64,000 nt of DNA from Asterella californica (Eukaryota > Streptophyta > Marchantiopsida > Marchantiales > Aytoniaceae), in contig JAYKYS010000007.1 of NCBI GenBank assembly GCA_036924285.1, positions 6,572,001-6,636,000 on the forward strand, read 5' to 3'. The notes beneath the pieces are model-generated. The model saw nothing but the letters and a program-made list of their open reading frames with translations. It made no database searches and was not told the origin of the DNA. Below are positions 33,601-45,347 of this stretch, in pieces. The translations under genes were made by a program, and so were the position numbers. The number at the start of each line of letters is the position of its first letter. The stretch's first letter is position 1.

Positions 33601-34936
33601 CCAGGAACCAACCAACGCAAACTCCAGATATCTACCGGCAGAGGAAATCAAGGGAAGCCTTATGAGAGTTGTAAGATCGAACAACGGGAGAAGGTGCTCT
33701 ACGTGATTAAGCCCCAAACCTGGGACACGGACGTCAAACACGCACCTTGGTAAAGGATTCCAGACTCGTACCATCTCCTAAAAGATCCTTTTCCAGCATT
33801 CCCGCCAAAGATCTGGCCGCATACGCATTCCATCGGAAGACTTCATCCAAGAATTCAACTGTGCTGTCGAGGATTTCTTTACGCAGTGATTCAGTGAGAC
33901 GGATCACAGCGAGTCTGCAATCAGGGTTAGGCCCACAAACCATCAGCTCGCAGCCACACGCTGCAGGTCCGGACTCCATGAGACGACTGGCTTAACTTGA
34001 CCCGATTGGGTGCTTGATTCTCATATCAATTTCAGCTAGCACACCTACTTGTAAAAGTACTCACCTTTATCCGCAGGTAGTGCTAATGAGATGCTTGTGA
34101 ACAGTTTCCTCTCTAACCATCCATCTTCTTTAATAGCACGAGCGCCATTAACTTGTTACACCAAGATAATTTCACACTAATTTCTTGATGTCATTGGTGG
34201 GCTCTAATGTAGTGAGGAACGTAAGAACCGATTGGAATTTACTACATACCTGGGAGAGCTGTAAGCGAAATACCAAGTACTCACAGTCAGAAGACCCACC
34301 AGCAGCACCAGTATCGCCTGGAAAACAAACATCAAGCTCAGATGCTAGGTAATGCACTGTGAGGCGCCAAGGATTGCGCAGACAAGTTAATAGCTTCACT
34401 TTGTAAATAAGTGCGTTACCGGGGATAATTTTTCAGAGTCAGGTCCAGTAATAGATTAAAATCTAGCTACTGCTTGGGACATGGAAATACATGATCTTTC
34501 GTCTCACAAGGAACTTCTCTAACGTTGCGTACAGAAACGTGACGACTGGAAAATCAGGCAAATCATAGATAAGAATAACGTGAACATATCCCGCTGCTTC
34601 TCGTGTGTAACACAACTTTCAATTCACTGGAAATCTCACCAACGGAGGGGGCGCGCTTGTTTCGGGTTCTTTATCCATAAGAAACAATCTCTGGAGTTCC
34701 GTCAGGACACTGAGTAATGCAAGACTCGTTTCGGTTCATCAAAGAAGCTGATAGGTACATTCGTGCCCATCTATAGATCCACTACCCAATTTACGAGAGT
34801 TCGTGTCCTGGATGGAGAAATGGAGTGAAGATAATACCATGAGAACAAATCGAGTAACTCTAAGGCGTGGAGGGGGAAGATCCTTCGCCAGCCTGGCTCC
34901 TTCCTCTTGCTTCGCCTCTGCGTTACTCTGGTCCAT
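27658..34936 (-). CDS. AHK1-type hybrid histidine kinase (putative osmosensor), about 12 exons
   Basis: A membrane histidine kinase with receiver domain, closest by motif to plant AHK1. My splice model (minus strand): 34936-34838, 34317-34285, 33973-33746, 33556-33196, 33054-32926, 32823-32286, 31865-31709, 31577-31451, 31189-30971, 30831-30774, 30614-29312, 27921-27658. All phases agree and give about 1171 residues; Arabidopsis AHK1 has about 1200. TM1 (about 26-46) is split between exons 1 and 2, and TM2 (about 401-425) is IAWIAILLLALGISFVG. The H-box HELRTPM has its His near 464. Next come the N-box (NLIGNSIKFT), G1 (DDTGPGIGK), F-box (FENFVQ) and G2 (GGTGLGLG). The receiver has VAEDH, the phospho-accepting Asp near 1082 (ILMDCQ, then MPVMDG), LTANAM and LTKPI. 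Phosphate would pass from His to Asp and on to HPt proteins. The exon 2/3 and 3/4 boundaries are the least certain; an extra 18-nt exon near 34080 is possible. Confidence 0.9.
27983..29225. repeat. Direct repeats flanking about 1 kb inside the last intron of the kinase gene
   Basis: 27983-28115 and 29086-29225 are alignable direct repeats sharing CAGATTTTATCAAGGACC, GTACATA, TAAGTAGCAA and GGCCGAATGTGCGCTAA. They lie within the 1390-bp last intron (27922-29311), the longest in the gene, and enclose about 970 bp. This is the geometry of a small terminal-repeat element (TRIM- or LTR-like), but I see no primer-binding site. The enclosed minus-strand frame (28563-29057) has hydrophobic stretches and no recognised domain. 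Confidence 0.6.
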
Positions 34937-36363
34937 CGTAAATAATCATCTATGTGTGGTCCACATTTAGCGCCTTGTCGAATCAGAGTTCTGTTTCGAG
35001 AAAGTTCACCCAGTCCCCGTTATTCCCAATTCACGAAATTATCTACCTCACGAGTTACTGCTTCCCACTCTTCTTGTTCCCGTCTGTTCATTCCACACGA
35101 GAAGCTCCGAAAGAATACGCCTCGCGAAGTCTACACGAAGAATCCAGCGACTGCGCTACAATTAAAAGCGAAATGGCACATGATTTCCAAAAGGCGATCC
35201 TGTCCGCTTCAATGCCCATCCTCAAAACTCGGCTCCAGACGCTAACGCCATCTCCCCACATTAAAATGTCTCCCACCCTCTTGCCAGTAGATCTTCATTC
35301 ATGAGTTGAAAATTCTCCAGAATTTGGACTGCAACACGTAGTCCAATTCCTGCCTCTACAGGAGAAAAGAATTGTCCACCGTACGCTGCAGTCCTTGCCA
35401 CAATCCAATACGCTTAAGATTAACGCCCTCGCCTCTCGAGAACAGTCTTCCACCGCACATGCCCAGGATTGAACATAGCTTCGTCCTGAGCTTAACATCA
35501 CAGCTCCCGCCTAAAGTAACTCCACTCAACCTTGCTCCGCATCTGTTAATTCTTTTGAGTAGAGCCAAGATCCTCACTTCCACGGGGAAGTTCACCTACT
35601 TATCTGGCGTGGTTCTGGCCACGCGGAATTCATGGCTAAAGACGAGAGCCCTGCCGGAAGTTGAATCCTCATCAGAACCCCGAGTGGAAAGCGCAACGAT
35701 CACTATCCTCCCTGGGACAGATTTGGGGGCTTACGACAGGATTGTGGTTTGAGCTCCGTGCTGCACGTGGAGGCTTTGTTAGGGCACAATTCCAGGGACC
35801 AGCTGCACCGACACTTGTTTTTAAAGTTCGTCTGTCGTCGAAAATGTGCGTGCAGCAGCCCTCATTCCGTTTATACACCTTATTCCTCAGCGCCCTGCGC
35901 CCATATGTCTCCAGACTAGTTCTTTGTTCAGCGAGACCCCAGACAACGGCAATAGCTGCGTTCTTCCGCTCTAAAAACTCTCAGCACAGATCAGACCCTC
36001 CTGTGCTGTTATGTTCACCATGGAACTTACAACATCGGTTCAGCAGGGCTTGTAAAAACATCCCTTCTGGCAACAAGAAGAGAGATTGATACAAAGTGAT
36101 GGTCTTGGACCATCCTCCGGGGACTATTCACATGCCAGGCAACAATTCAGGGAAGACTGGCAATGGTGGGCGTCCCACACTCCTCTGATCACTGTTCTTG
36201 TGCCGCTTTCCTCTCCAACTACTCCTCCTGCTGTTATGCCCAGGACCCGTAAAGCATTCTTCGATCATCCGGTGCGGTCGTTCCTTATGCAGTGTCGTTC
36301 GGTGCAGCTTTTAGTTCTCGGAGTTGCTAAAGACAGGTAGGAGGATCCAAGTGGGAGTGCTTG
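34937..36363. other. Region upstream of the histidine kinase start
   Basis: Should contain the kinase promoter and 5' leader (minus strand, reading leftwards from about 36 kb). Several open frames exist on both strands, up to 142 codons, but none has a family signature or clear splice sites. Confidence 0.45.
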
Positions 36364-36561
36364 TCAACGCCCACTGGCCCATGTCCAGATCCCTCGCCTG
36401 CTCAACTCTCCTTCATCTCCTCCGCTTCTCTCTTTCTCCTGGCTGCCACCAGAGCAGGCCAGGCTGACCAGCAGCTGCAATAGGAAAGCTCCAAGACCAG
36501 CTTGCAGCATCAACTTGCCAGCATCTTTGGAAGCTCCAGAAGATCCTTCACTTCCTTTCAT
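36364..36561 (-). CDS. Possible small membrane protein (65 residues)
   Basis: A 65-residue frame starting at ATG 36561 with a Ser/Gly-rich N-terminus (MKGSEGSSGASKDAGK), one hydrophobic segment (LMLQAGLGAFLLQLLVSLAC, about residues 17-36) and a charged tail (SQEKERSGGDEGELSRRGI). A splice acceptor (TTTCTCTCTCTATAG) about 15 bases upstream of the ATG suggests an intron in the 5' leader, as in many plant genes. A two-codon upstream ORF precedes the start. I do not recognise the family; a chance frame cannot be excluded. Confidence 0.4.
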   Translation of the reverse strand: MKGSEGSSGASKDAGKLMLQAGLGAFLLQLLVSLACSGGSQEKERSGGDEGELSRRGIWTWASGR

Positions 36562-37699
36562 CTCATTGTCTTTCCTATAGAGAGAGAAACACGCAACGCA
36601 ATGAATAGCCCACGGATGGAAAGCGACCATCAAATCGAGAACAAGGGAGAGAGGGACCCGAAGAGCCAAGTAACCAACGCCTCGAAGGGAGGAAGCATAT
36701 CGGGGCTAGTCCTCGCTATCATTAGCTCTAAAGTTTTCTATCGCTCTCCAAATATCACACACTGAAAAATCAATACAACATGTGCACATTAAATAACATC
36801 GTTTATTGTAATTGTTCTTTTGTAGATGAGTCTGCTAAAGCTCTCGATAGAACAATGTAAACTCGTTGTCTAAAGAACTGACTGTTAAAAAAAAGAATTC
36901 TCTTGACGTCTCTCATGATAAGCTCTCACACAATCTCAAATAAAAATGTCGAACTCAGAGGCTAGTGATCCATATATCTCCAAGGCTAGAAGAATGAAGT
37001 GATGTCTCTCTTGCATGCTCTTATACTTGGTCACCTTCGCTGTTGCCGCCACGCTTGCAACTCATCTTGGGAGATGGATGATCACATATATGATCACCGA
37101 GTCTCGTGTCGGATCCGTGACAACTACATCTGTCACTAAGACTTGATCCTCTCTCATCATGTACATGTCAGCTCTCACTGACCCTCTCGTTTGAAGGACA
37201 TTTCAACGCTCTCTTTGTGTTATGTAATCTCTCTCTCGTGTTGTAGCAAACACAACGATGACATCATGAGTAACGATGCGCTCTCCTCCGTGAGGACAAC
37301 GAGCAAGGTGTCGACTCGAGGTGTCAAAAAGAGACATCGCACTCGCACGTGGACAGTGTCGAAGCAACAGGCTGGACCAAACCTAGGTAGAACCTCATCG
37401 TTGTAGAGAAGACAGTCGATACGAGTTGGAACGCTCTAATGCAAGGTCGAGCTAGGAGTCAAGAGCTTGCACCTTCGTCCAAACAAGAGCAGAGTCGAGC
37501 TCTAGTATCCTGTGAGATGGAAAAATCAACTAAGAGCGCATGAAAAACATGCTGAAAATGGTGTCTCATTAGAGATGACTGTAGTCTGCATGATCCATCA
37601 GTAGCTAAGGTATCGAATCAAGAATGTGTCTACGTATCTCAAGAGTCAAACTATCTCTTTATCATGGAAACACATCTGTAGTGGATAGGAACCATCCTC

Positions 37700-39430
37700 C
37701 ATCTCTATCACATAGCTCTCCAGACTAGATCTATCTCGCACGAGGAAACGATAACATAGCTAAGATGTTGAGAGGACTCAACTACCCAAAAAGGCTGTCG
37801 AAGCAGTCTCCTCAATAAATAATAAACCCATCCCGTCACATGATATTGGCAATGAGATGTCTGCTTACGTGCGAGAAGGCTTGTCACACTCTCAAAGGTC
37901 CTCGGTCCTAAGATGTTGCTAAAATCCCTCATGATCCTCCTGTCAAATTCTCTAAGACGCGAGATGAAGATAAGAGATGAAGGTGTTGTGCGGAGTATGT
38001 AATGAGATGACGTGCTATGGAAGAGAAAAGGATACCAAAGAAAACATAAGGGTCCTCTAACCTAAAGAGATCCTCATTATGCAAACGTCTTCCGTCAGAG
38101 CAACACCTAAGAACCGAGAGACGAAGTCCTCTGACCCACCCGTATTCTGAGGATACGTAAATCATCTCTAGGTGTAACAAAGTCCTCTAGGAGCTAGAGG
38201 TCCGACGGAATATCTATGAGAGACCAAGCCCTCCATTTTGACACCTTCACTCTCAACTCTATCAATGTCAATTGAGAGACGAGACGATCAGAGAGATCAG
38301 AGACTTGGTCCGTCGGATCTACTATATGCGTGTCATGAACTAGAGATGAAAAAACACAACCTAGATGACGCGATCCTCAAGCCGAAATGCAAGTCTGAGA
38401 CTTAGGTCCGAAACATGGGTCCGAAACGTGAGACCGAGTTTCTCAAAAAAACTGCCAAGTGTTGGAGCTCCAGTGACGTTTTGGATCGTGGACAGAGCTC
38501 CACTTAAGATCTCGTGACGAGTAAGGTATCATTGGAAATATCTCGACGAGAGTTTTTCAATGATATGCTGAAATCCTCTAACTAACGTTGGAGTTGAGAA
38601 TTATAGTTGATCCCATGATTGGATTATGATATAATTTTCAAAGATCATAAAAGATGACGTGACCAGCGATCTCGAGAGTATATACAAAGGAGGCTGGATG
38701 TCCTTGTCACCGTTTGAAGATCCAATACTTCGCTTGCATGTTCTAGATCTTTTTGTGCTTAGTAAAACATACCGCTGACAAAGAATGCAATGCTCTAGCA
38801 GCTCTATTATACTCTATAACCTAACCTAATATCCTACAACGTCGTATGCGAGCGGAAGATGAGTCATCATGCATAGAGACAGACTCACTCCTATCTCGTG
38901 CAGCACGTATTGATTCCTTCTGTAAGGCTGCTCAATCACCAGCACGAAATCTCTCAATACGACCCATCACCTCTCATTGTCTCACTCTGCCACCTCGAGT
39001 ATAACAGAGACGTCAATGAGATAGTAAGAGAAATCATGCCGCCTAGTTCTTGATGTTTCGTGCCAACATGTCGAGAGATAAGCGGAATGTCTATCTCACC
39101 TCGTCATAGAGAGCACAAGGTAATTGATGAAACAAACGCATACAAAGAACACTCGTCTCTAACAATCTTATAATAGTGTCAGTGTGGACTCTCAATCACT
39201 CCCATGACTCAGGAGAAACTCCACGAAGAAAGACTAACTATGCTATAATGATCGCACGTGTAGACATCCGCTCTCGGCTAACCTGGGCATCTCATGTGGT
39301 CCCGTCATAGCTCTTGTGCATCTTTCTCACATGAGACTTTACCCTTGTGAGATAAATAGTTGACCTCACACCGGACATGATGTGTCTCGGATAAATCTCG
39401 ATCTCATGAGAGAGAGTACTCATAGCTAGA
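37700..39430 (-). pseudogene. Heavily decayed retroelement coding remnant
   Basis: Between about 39430 and 38760 the minus strand reads as a protein-like frame broken by many isolated stops rather than frameshifts. Pieces include GVRSTIYLTRVKSHVRKMHK, FHQLPCALYDEVR, RGGRVRQ, then EVMGRIERFRAGD and AALQKESIRAARDRS, then YNRAARALHSLS. The last two resemble the segment just before the reverse transcriptase of some plant retroelements. Further left, towards 37.7 kb, the decay is too strong to assign. The surrounding sequence is unusually rich in TCTC/GAGA words. Confidence 0.35.
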
Positions 39431-40736
39431 AAAAGAACTATATTCAGTCAAATGATATACTCGTAGTAAAAACATCTCAAAATTATACTCTAAAATATAG
39501 AACTCTAATTCTCTAAGAATAAAAAAAATACACTAAATGTATCAAAAATCTCTCAAAAACCCTAAACAAAAATTCTATAATCATAAAAAAAATTTAATAT
39601 TCTCTCATGTCTTTAGAAAATATAAAAGTTCTGAAACCCAAAAAAACAGAATCAAAAATCAAAAAAATATGTAAAAAATATCTGCACTAACGCAACCTAC
39701 ACACTCCACCCCCTCAACAAACACTCTCCTCCCCTTCCCCGCTAACTTTCCTCACCTCCCAGATCTATTTTACAGCTCTGAAATGCCCGTCCGGTGGGGT
39801 GTTTCCGGTGGGGCGTTCTATTTGGGGTGTCAAAGTCGGCACCGGCGGGGGAAGATTCGACTACCGTTTCGGTTCGTACGGTCACGGCGAGACTACTTCA
39901 CGGGATCTTGGGGAGGTCCCGTCAGTTATGTCGCCGCAATTGAAGAGTTCTTTTTTGGTCCATTCGTCACACGGAATCTCCTGAGCGGGAGATTACAGAC
40001 GATCTGAAAATTTCCCGTCCACCGACCGTACGAACTGCTGAAAAGCTTAGTGTTTATCTTGAACACCCCTTGATGCTGAAAATCGCTGGACGAGGTGGCT
40101 CTTGTTAAACTCTTATAGCAGTGCTTTCGATGATTGAACAACAATAAACTCTTTCGGATGGAAAGCAAATTATCCTTATCCGACTTCTCATGTATGATTG
40201 GTCGATCTAGAATGACCGGAATAACTAAAATGCTTATGTGTGTGGAAAAGACAGAAAGTAAACATTATAAAGAACGTTTAGTCAACTCTCATCTTACCGT
40301 ATCCACGTATTCATGTGATTTTGTATAGTGTAACAGATCCCATGATTATACTAGACATTTTGGAACTTATGAAGGGAACATGTTAGTTTATCAACGGCCG
40401 TGGCACCCTTTTCGCTAACATAAATAAACCAAATAAATAAACCAAATAAATAAAATAAAAATCAACTGTAATGCTATTGTTATCTATTTGTATAGTTAAA
40501 CTTCTATTACGAAACCAGGAGTTGAGAAAGTTTATTGTATATTGTAATTTGTTTTATTAAATGATTGTGAGAGGAGAGAGTAAAAAGTTTAGATCCGGAT
40601 AAATGCATATCCCACAATTCCACTACAAGCGTAGTTACTTGTTTTGGATAGTGTAATATTGTGTTTAAGTACCAAAAGTTTCTTATGAATTATTTCTCTC
40701 AGTTACAAAGTAACTATATAATCATTTAGTTATCGA
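39431..40736. other. AT-rich sequence with an isolated GC-rich patch
   Basis: 39430-39700 is A-rich, simple sequence. 39780-39990 is a sharply GC-richer patch with CpG-rich words (GGCACCGGCGGGGGAAG). Its open frames are 60-75 codons with no recognised domain. 40000-40736 is AT-rich without a gene. Confidence 0.45.
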
Positions 40737-40822
40737 GTGAATATGCACGGATGCATATATATATATTCACTTCTCCCATCTAGTTGTCCAGTGAATATGC
40801 ATGGATGCATATATATATTCAC
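40737..40822. repeat. Tandem pair of hairpins with GTGAATATGCA arms
   Basis: 40737-40770 and 40791-40822 are two copies of a hairpin that starts GTGAATATGCA and ends ATATATATTCAC around GGATGCAT, 54 bp apart. AATATGCATGC-like words recur at about 41361, 45470 and 46139, suggesting a common ancestral element. Confidence 0.75.
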
Positions 40823-40954
40823 TTCCTCTATCATAAGAGGGAGAAGACAAATCTGCAAGGGTTTAATGTATTACCTGGTTGAATTAATGTTTCTTTGCAA
40901 GTAACCTCTCGCACTTACAAATATAAGTGTGAGGCGTCACTTTTGTTTTTGCTT

Positions 40955-41086
40955 TTCTTATGGAGTATGAGGAGATCTTCTTGTATCTCCAAGTTCAGCT
41001 AATATCTAACACTTAGAGATAATTTTTACTTCTCTTCTCAGTTTAGTATATAAGTTTTACTTAAAACTTATGTTTTTTCTGATACA
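40955..41086 (+). repeat. LTR 3'-end fragment, copy 1
   Basis: Aligns with 60388-60506. Both contain ATCTTCTTGTAT, then a GGCTAATAT/AGCTAATAT block, and end in TTTCTGATACA or TTCCTGTATCA, a CA-type LTR terminus. Immediately after it the sequence ACAAATGGGG begins. Confidence 0.5.
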
Positions 41087-44000
41087 ACAAATGGGGAAGA
41101 GTTCCTCATGAGTTCATGTTGCATGCATATTTGTCTTTGATATATGTCATAATTAAAGATTAAAAATGATCATGATATTCTTGCATATGAACTAGAGTTC
41201 TTTGGACTCTATGTTACATATTGTTCTAAGACAATTATATGAAAATATATTATTATTGTAAACTTCGTATGTATGACTCCTCTTTACTATACTATCATAG
41301 TTTAATGACTTCAAGGATTACTTCTTTTTTTCTCGTTTCTTCTCTTTTCTTTCGGTTTCAATGAATATGCATGCAACCTGAGGTGAACAAATGGCAAACA
41401 AAAAGAGACAAGCGCTAGTGTCGGTCTAGGAATTTCGTGTTGACCGGTTGGAATGAGAACATTAGCTAGTTGTGAGATCGACTTCCGTAGATAGCTAAGT
41501 AGACATGTAGGGAAGAGGTCTCTTGGAGTAGACTGGCCCCTTCGAGAGAATATGTAGAGCACCAAATTGCCTATGGGCGGGACATTAGATGTCATACCAT
41601 GAATACGGCATTGTGAATACACATATCGTGGACGCGAGATATCTCCGTCTAGTCATGCATCAGTGTAGTCACCTGGTGTGGATGCTAGAAAGAGATTATC
41701 GTCATATTTCGAAATGGATCTATGCAAGAGGACTATGGTGGTGGGGTATTAGTACGAATTCTGTTTGTGGCTCTTTGAGTCATGCGTTAACGAGATGACA
41801 TCAAAGCTGCTCGAAGTCGGTACCAGTTCTTTTGTAGAAAAATATAGATTTCACCATGTGATGCACTTTAGTCAAAAAATCAAGTAGAATTGATACATGA
41901 GGTGACACTTAGAGCATCTATGCACCTGCAGTTTTGAAACTGAAAAAAGATTCCCGATGCTTACGAGATAGGGTTGGTAATAAGCGGCATTCCTAGACTG
42001 TGCATAGTTTCGAAGATGCGAACAAGGTTGGAGCAAGAAAGTACAATTTCTCACAATTTAGAAGATGGATTTGAGATAGGATCCTTTGAGATTTCAGATT
42101 CTCAGTTTTGAAGGTCACACGAGCGAGGAGTGCAGAGATAGCTTCAAGTAGTGCCAAGTGCCAAGCCGTGCAATTATAGCGAAACTGAGAAACGCAATCC
42201 GAAGGTAAATATGACTTTAATGCAAAATTACTATCGAGTTGGGAAAATTGAACTGTAGCAAAAAGTCAAAAACTACGGATATTTTAGTTCCAAAAATATA
42301 GGTGCGGAGACGCTCTTACAACATTTTGAAGTTAAAGAGACCAGAGAACGACAAAGGCTATAACTCGAGCTATTGATGTTAGAACAAGGTGATTCTTGTG
42401 ATCAAAGATAACGATGGTGAAGTTACTTTGGGTGGAGGTGTCAAAAGCTGATTGTACAACCAACTCGACAGTCTTTGGTACATATAATGTTAATTAGTCC
42501 TTTTGACACATAGGACGATGTTACATATTTATTTTTCATCGTAGATTTACTTTTCTATTGTCATTTTTAAAACTCCAAAGAGAGTATATAGCAGAAATTA
42601 GGCATTTTTTTCAATCATTATTGTAGAGATTATCAAAGAGCTGGATAGAGAGTTGTACGGAGCTTACGATTAGAGGATTTTCTGGTTGTTGTAAGATGAT
42701 GCTGTAGAGTGAACTCAAACTCAAATGCTCATGGAGGTGAATTCTCATACTTTATATAGTGAGAAAAGAATTACTCAAAGAGTATGAAGCATGACATTTA
42801 ATGCATGCTTTAAGTCTTATCTCTAGCGACTCGTTTTCAGATCGAAAAACATCATTTGGACCCTCAAATTCCTTTCAAAAAGTTTTGATGATCTTTTGAC
42901 GCTCTCGTCTATTAGTAGAAGTACTCTTTTGCTACATCTATTCTCATGCCAAATTAGACGTAACTGATTGTTATGTCAAAAGATTTTTACCAAACCAATT
43001 TTCATCTCTAATCGATAAGTAGAACTCTACTTATACAGCTATTGATAGTTTTGACATCGATGAATTGAGGATTGAATGCTGAGGTGAATAGAGATGAGAC
43101 TTGTAACTTGTACATATACGTTTGGAATAGAAAACAGGAAGCTTCTAGATGAACACACGAGTGCTTCAAATTAGTAGCTTTCTAAAATTCTGAGTTCTTG
43201 AGCATGAGATTTTCAGTCTGGATGATATGAAGTTGAATGCTTGCAGATTGATTGTTTTGGAGTTAAAGATCTACATGTGTGTCGTGTGATTTTTCTAATC
43301 AAGAATATGGTGGATATTCTTTGTGATTTGTATTCTGTGCGTGATGTTCGTACTCCTTTCCTTAATCGTATCACAACTAGAAGATTTCGCCCTTCTCAAG
43401 AAACTTTCGTATCACAACGCTTTTGCTCTTCTTATTTTCTTTAGATTCATAGCTGACATGGACGTTCATCCCTAGTATGAAATTGTTAATATCCCCTTTC
43501 TTGCTATAGACGATATTCAGCTCTCTCTTGCTGTAGACGATAGCAACGATCACATATCAGCTAGAGGAGACTCTCTTGATCATAGGCGGATTCCTCTTTG
43601 TGTCAAAAGCTTACCCCTCTCCATTCTTATCTCTAGACGATCTAGTGGGTTCTTCTCATATGTTACGCTTCCATGAAAGATAACTTCTCTTTCACTATTG
43701 TAAGATATGCATTTATGTGGATTTTTTTCTTCATATTTCTTATTAGACAGCAATCTCAAGTGTTAAGGTATGACACTCTTTTCCTACTTTGTCCGGTCTC
43801 TTCAAGTACGTGGGGACTAGTGAAGTGGATACAAGATTATTCTTCAAGATCGCAACCTATGCATGATTTCCTACCCGCATATTATACCAAACCTAGTCTA
43901 GTCTATTCATCTTATTATGCACTTGATGTATTGGTTACGTGGGTTGTCTTGCATCTATAGTATCTTTCATCTCGTGATGTTTTCAATATCTTTGTCTATA

Positions 44001-45347
44001 TTTGCTTCTATCTATCTTCATCTCGTCTTAAACTTTCTTTTGAAACAAACGAGGGTGAAAAAAGCAACCTTCTCCAAGAAGAACCTTGAGTTATTGATCA
44101 CAGTATGTAAGACGAGTGATGATCTATAATCTAGACCTCTGTTGTTGTGCTTTACTTGGTGAATTCTTTTAGAGTTGTACTCTGAGTATTTTTTGGTAGA
44201 GAGAGAGAGATGCATTACTGCACCTACACTACCAAGGAGTTATAGCTATTGATGGTACATCTATCTGGAGGTAAAAGATTTGCATTATGATGACTCTTGG
44301 ATGGAATTCTATGCTTCCATTAGATATTGAGATTTGTGTCAAGGAATTGATAAACAAAGGTCTCCATACTTATGTTGGAATGGTGAGATATTGGATGAAT
44401 TTACTATGATATTATAAAATGAAGCAAAAATATACCACCAAACGCATATAAACAATATTTCTAAGAGTATGTTTGTTGATGATAGAGAGTTGTACACCTT
44501 ACTAGGAGCTTGTGATGCGAAAAAATGGATTGAGCTTAGCTAATATTCTTCCTCGTGCCTTTCAGTTTAACAAGTATAAAAGCATCATCCATTATCGTCC
44601 ATACTGGCACTTGTCTTTGAGTGATGATAACATCTATCTCACCTCGGTGGCTTATGCAAGCAAGTATTCAACTGCATAGAGCTAATTCTTTACGGAAGTC
44701 ATTTCTACACCCGGAGCATGTAACTCCTGAAGACATCAAGAAATATTTTCTTCTGACAGGAGCATCGCATGTGTGGTCATTGCTAACACATATATATAGA
44801 CGAGGTACGCGAAGAGGACACCGAGGAGGATGCAAGTGAACAACATGGTCCAATCTCGGACCGCTGAAGCGGAGCCAGATCTTGTTAGAGATGATGAGTA
44901 TGCTATCACTCCCTTGCGGCATAACCTTTCTTCAGAGAAGTAGCATCTTCCAGAGTTTTTACCGCTCACAGAGACACTCATGAGGTCGATCGGCTCAAAC
45001 AGAGTTATACTCAACAGCGAGCAAGAAACTATGATACTAGAATAGCTAGCATTAGATTTATGTATAGATATATATAAGTATAGCAGATAACAAACTGCAT
45101 GTACAAGACATAATGTTTTACGTATAGAAGAAAGTAAGTTTTACTACTGTCAAGTATGTAAATTTGTACCACCATCAATAAACTTATAATCAGTGTCTTG
45201 TCATCTTTTTGCCTTTAGGCTATCTATATGTCAATGGAGATCACAATATTCTCACTACTGCAAATGCTTAATCCGTTGTTGCGGCTGTTATTTGTTAATC
45301 ACGATAAACAATTAAGAAAACTCTAGAACTAGTTTTAAGGGGGGAGG
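41087..45347 (+). mobile_element. Internal region of a decayed element, ending in a polypurine tract
   Basis: The region lies between the LTR-like end at 41086 and a polypurine tract at 45337-45347 (AAGGGGGGAGG) that is followed at once by TGAAATAGAG, as at the start of a 3' LTR. Protein-like plus-strand pieces occur in the right half: QGVIAIDGTSIW (about 44250), INKGLHTYVGMVRYWMN (about 44370), KSIIHYRPYWHLSLSDDN (about 44600) and EHVTPEDIKKYFLLTGASHV (about 44730). They are separated by stops and frameshifts. I do not recognise the family. The left half (41.1-43.2 kb) shows no coding. Confidence 0.35.
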
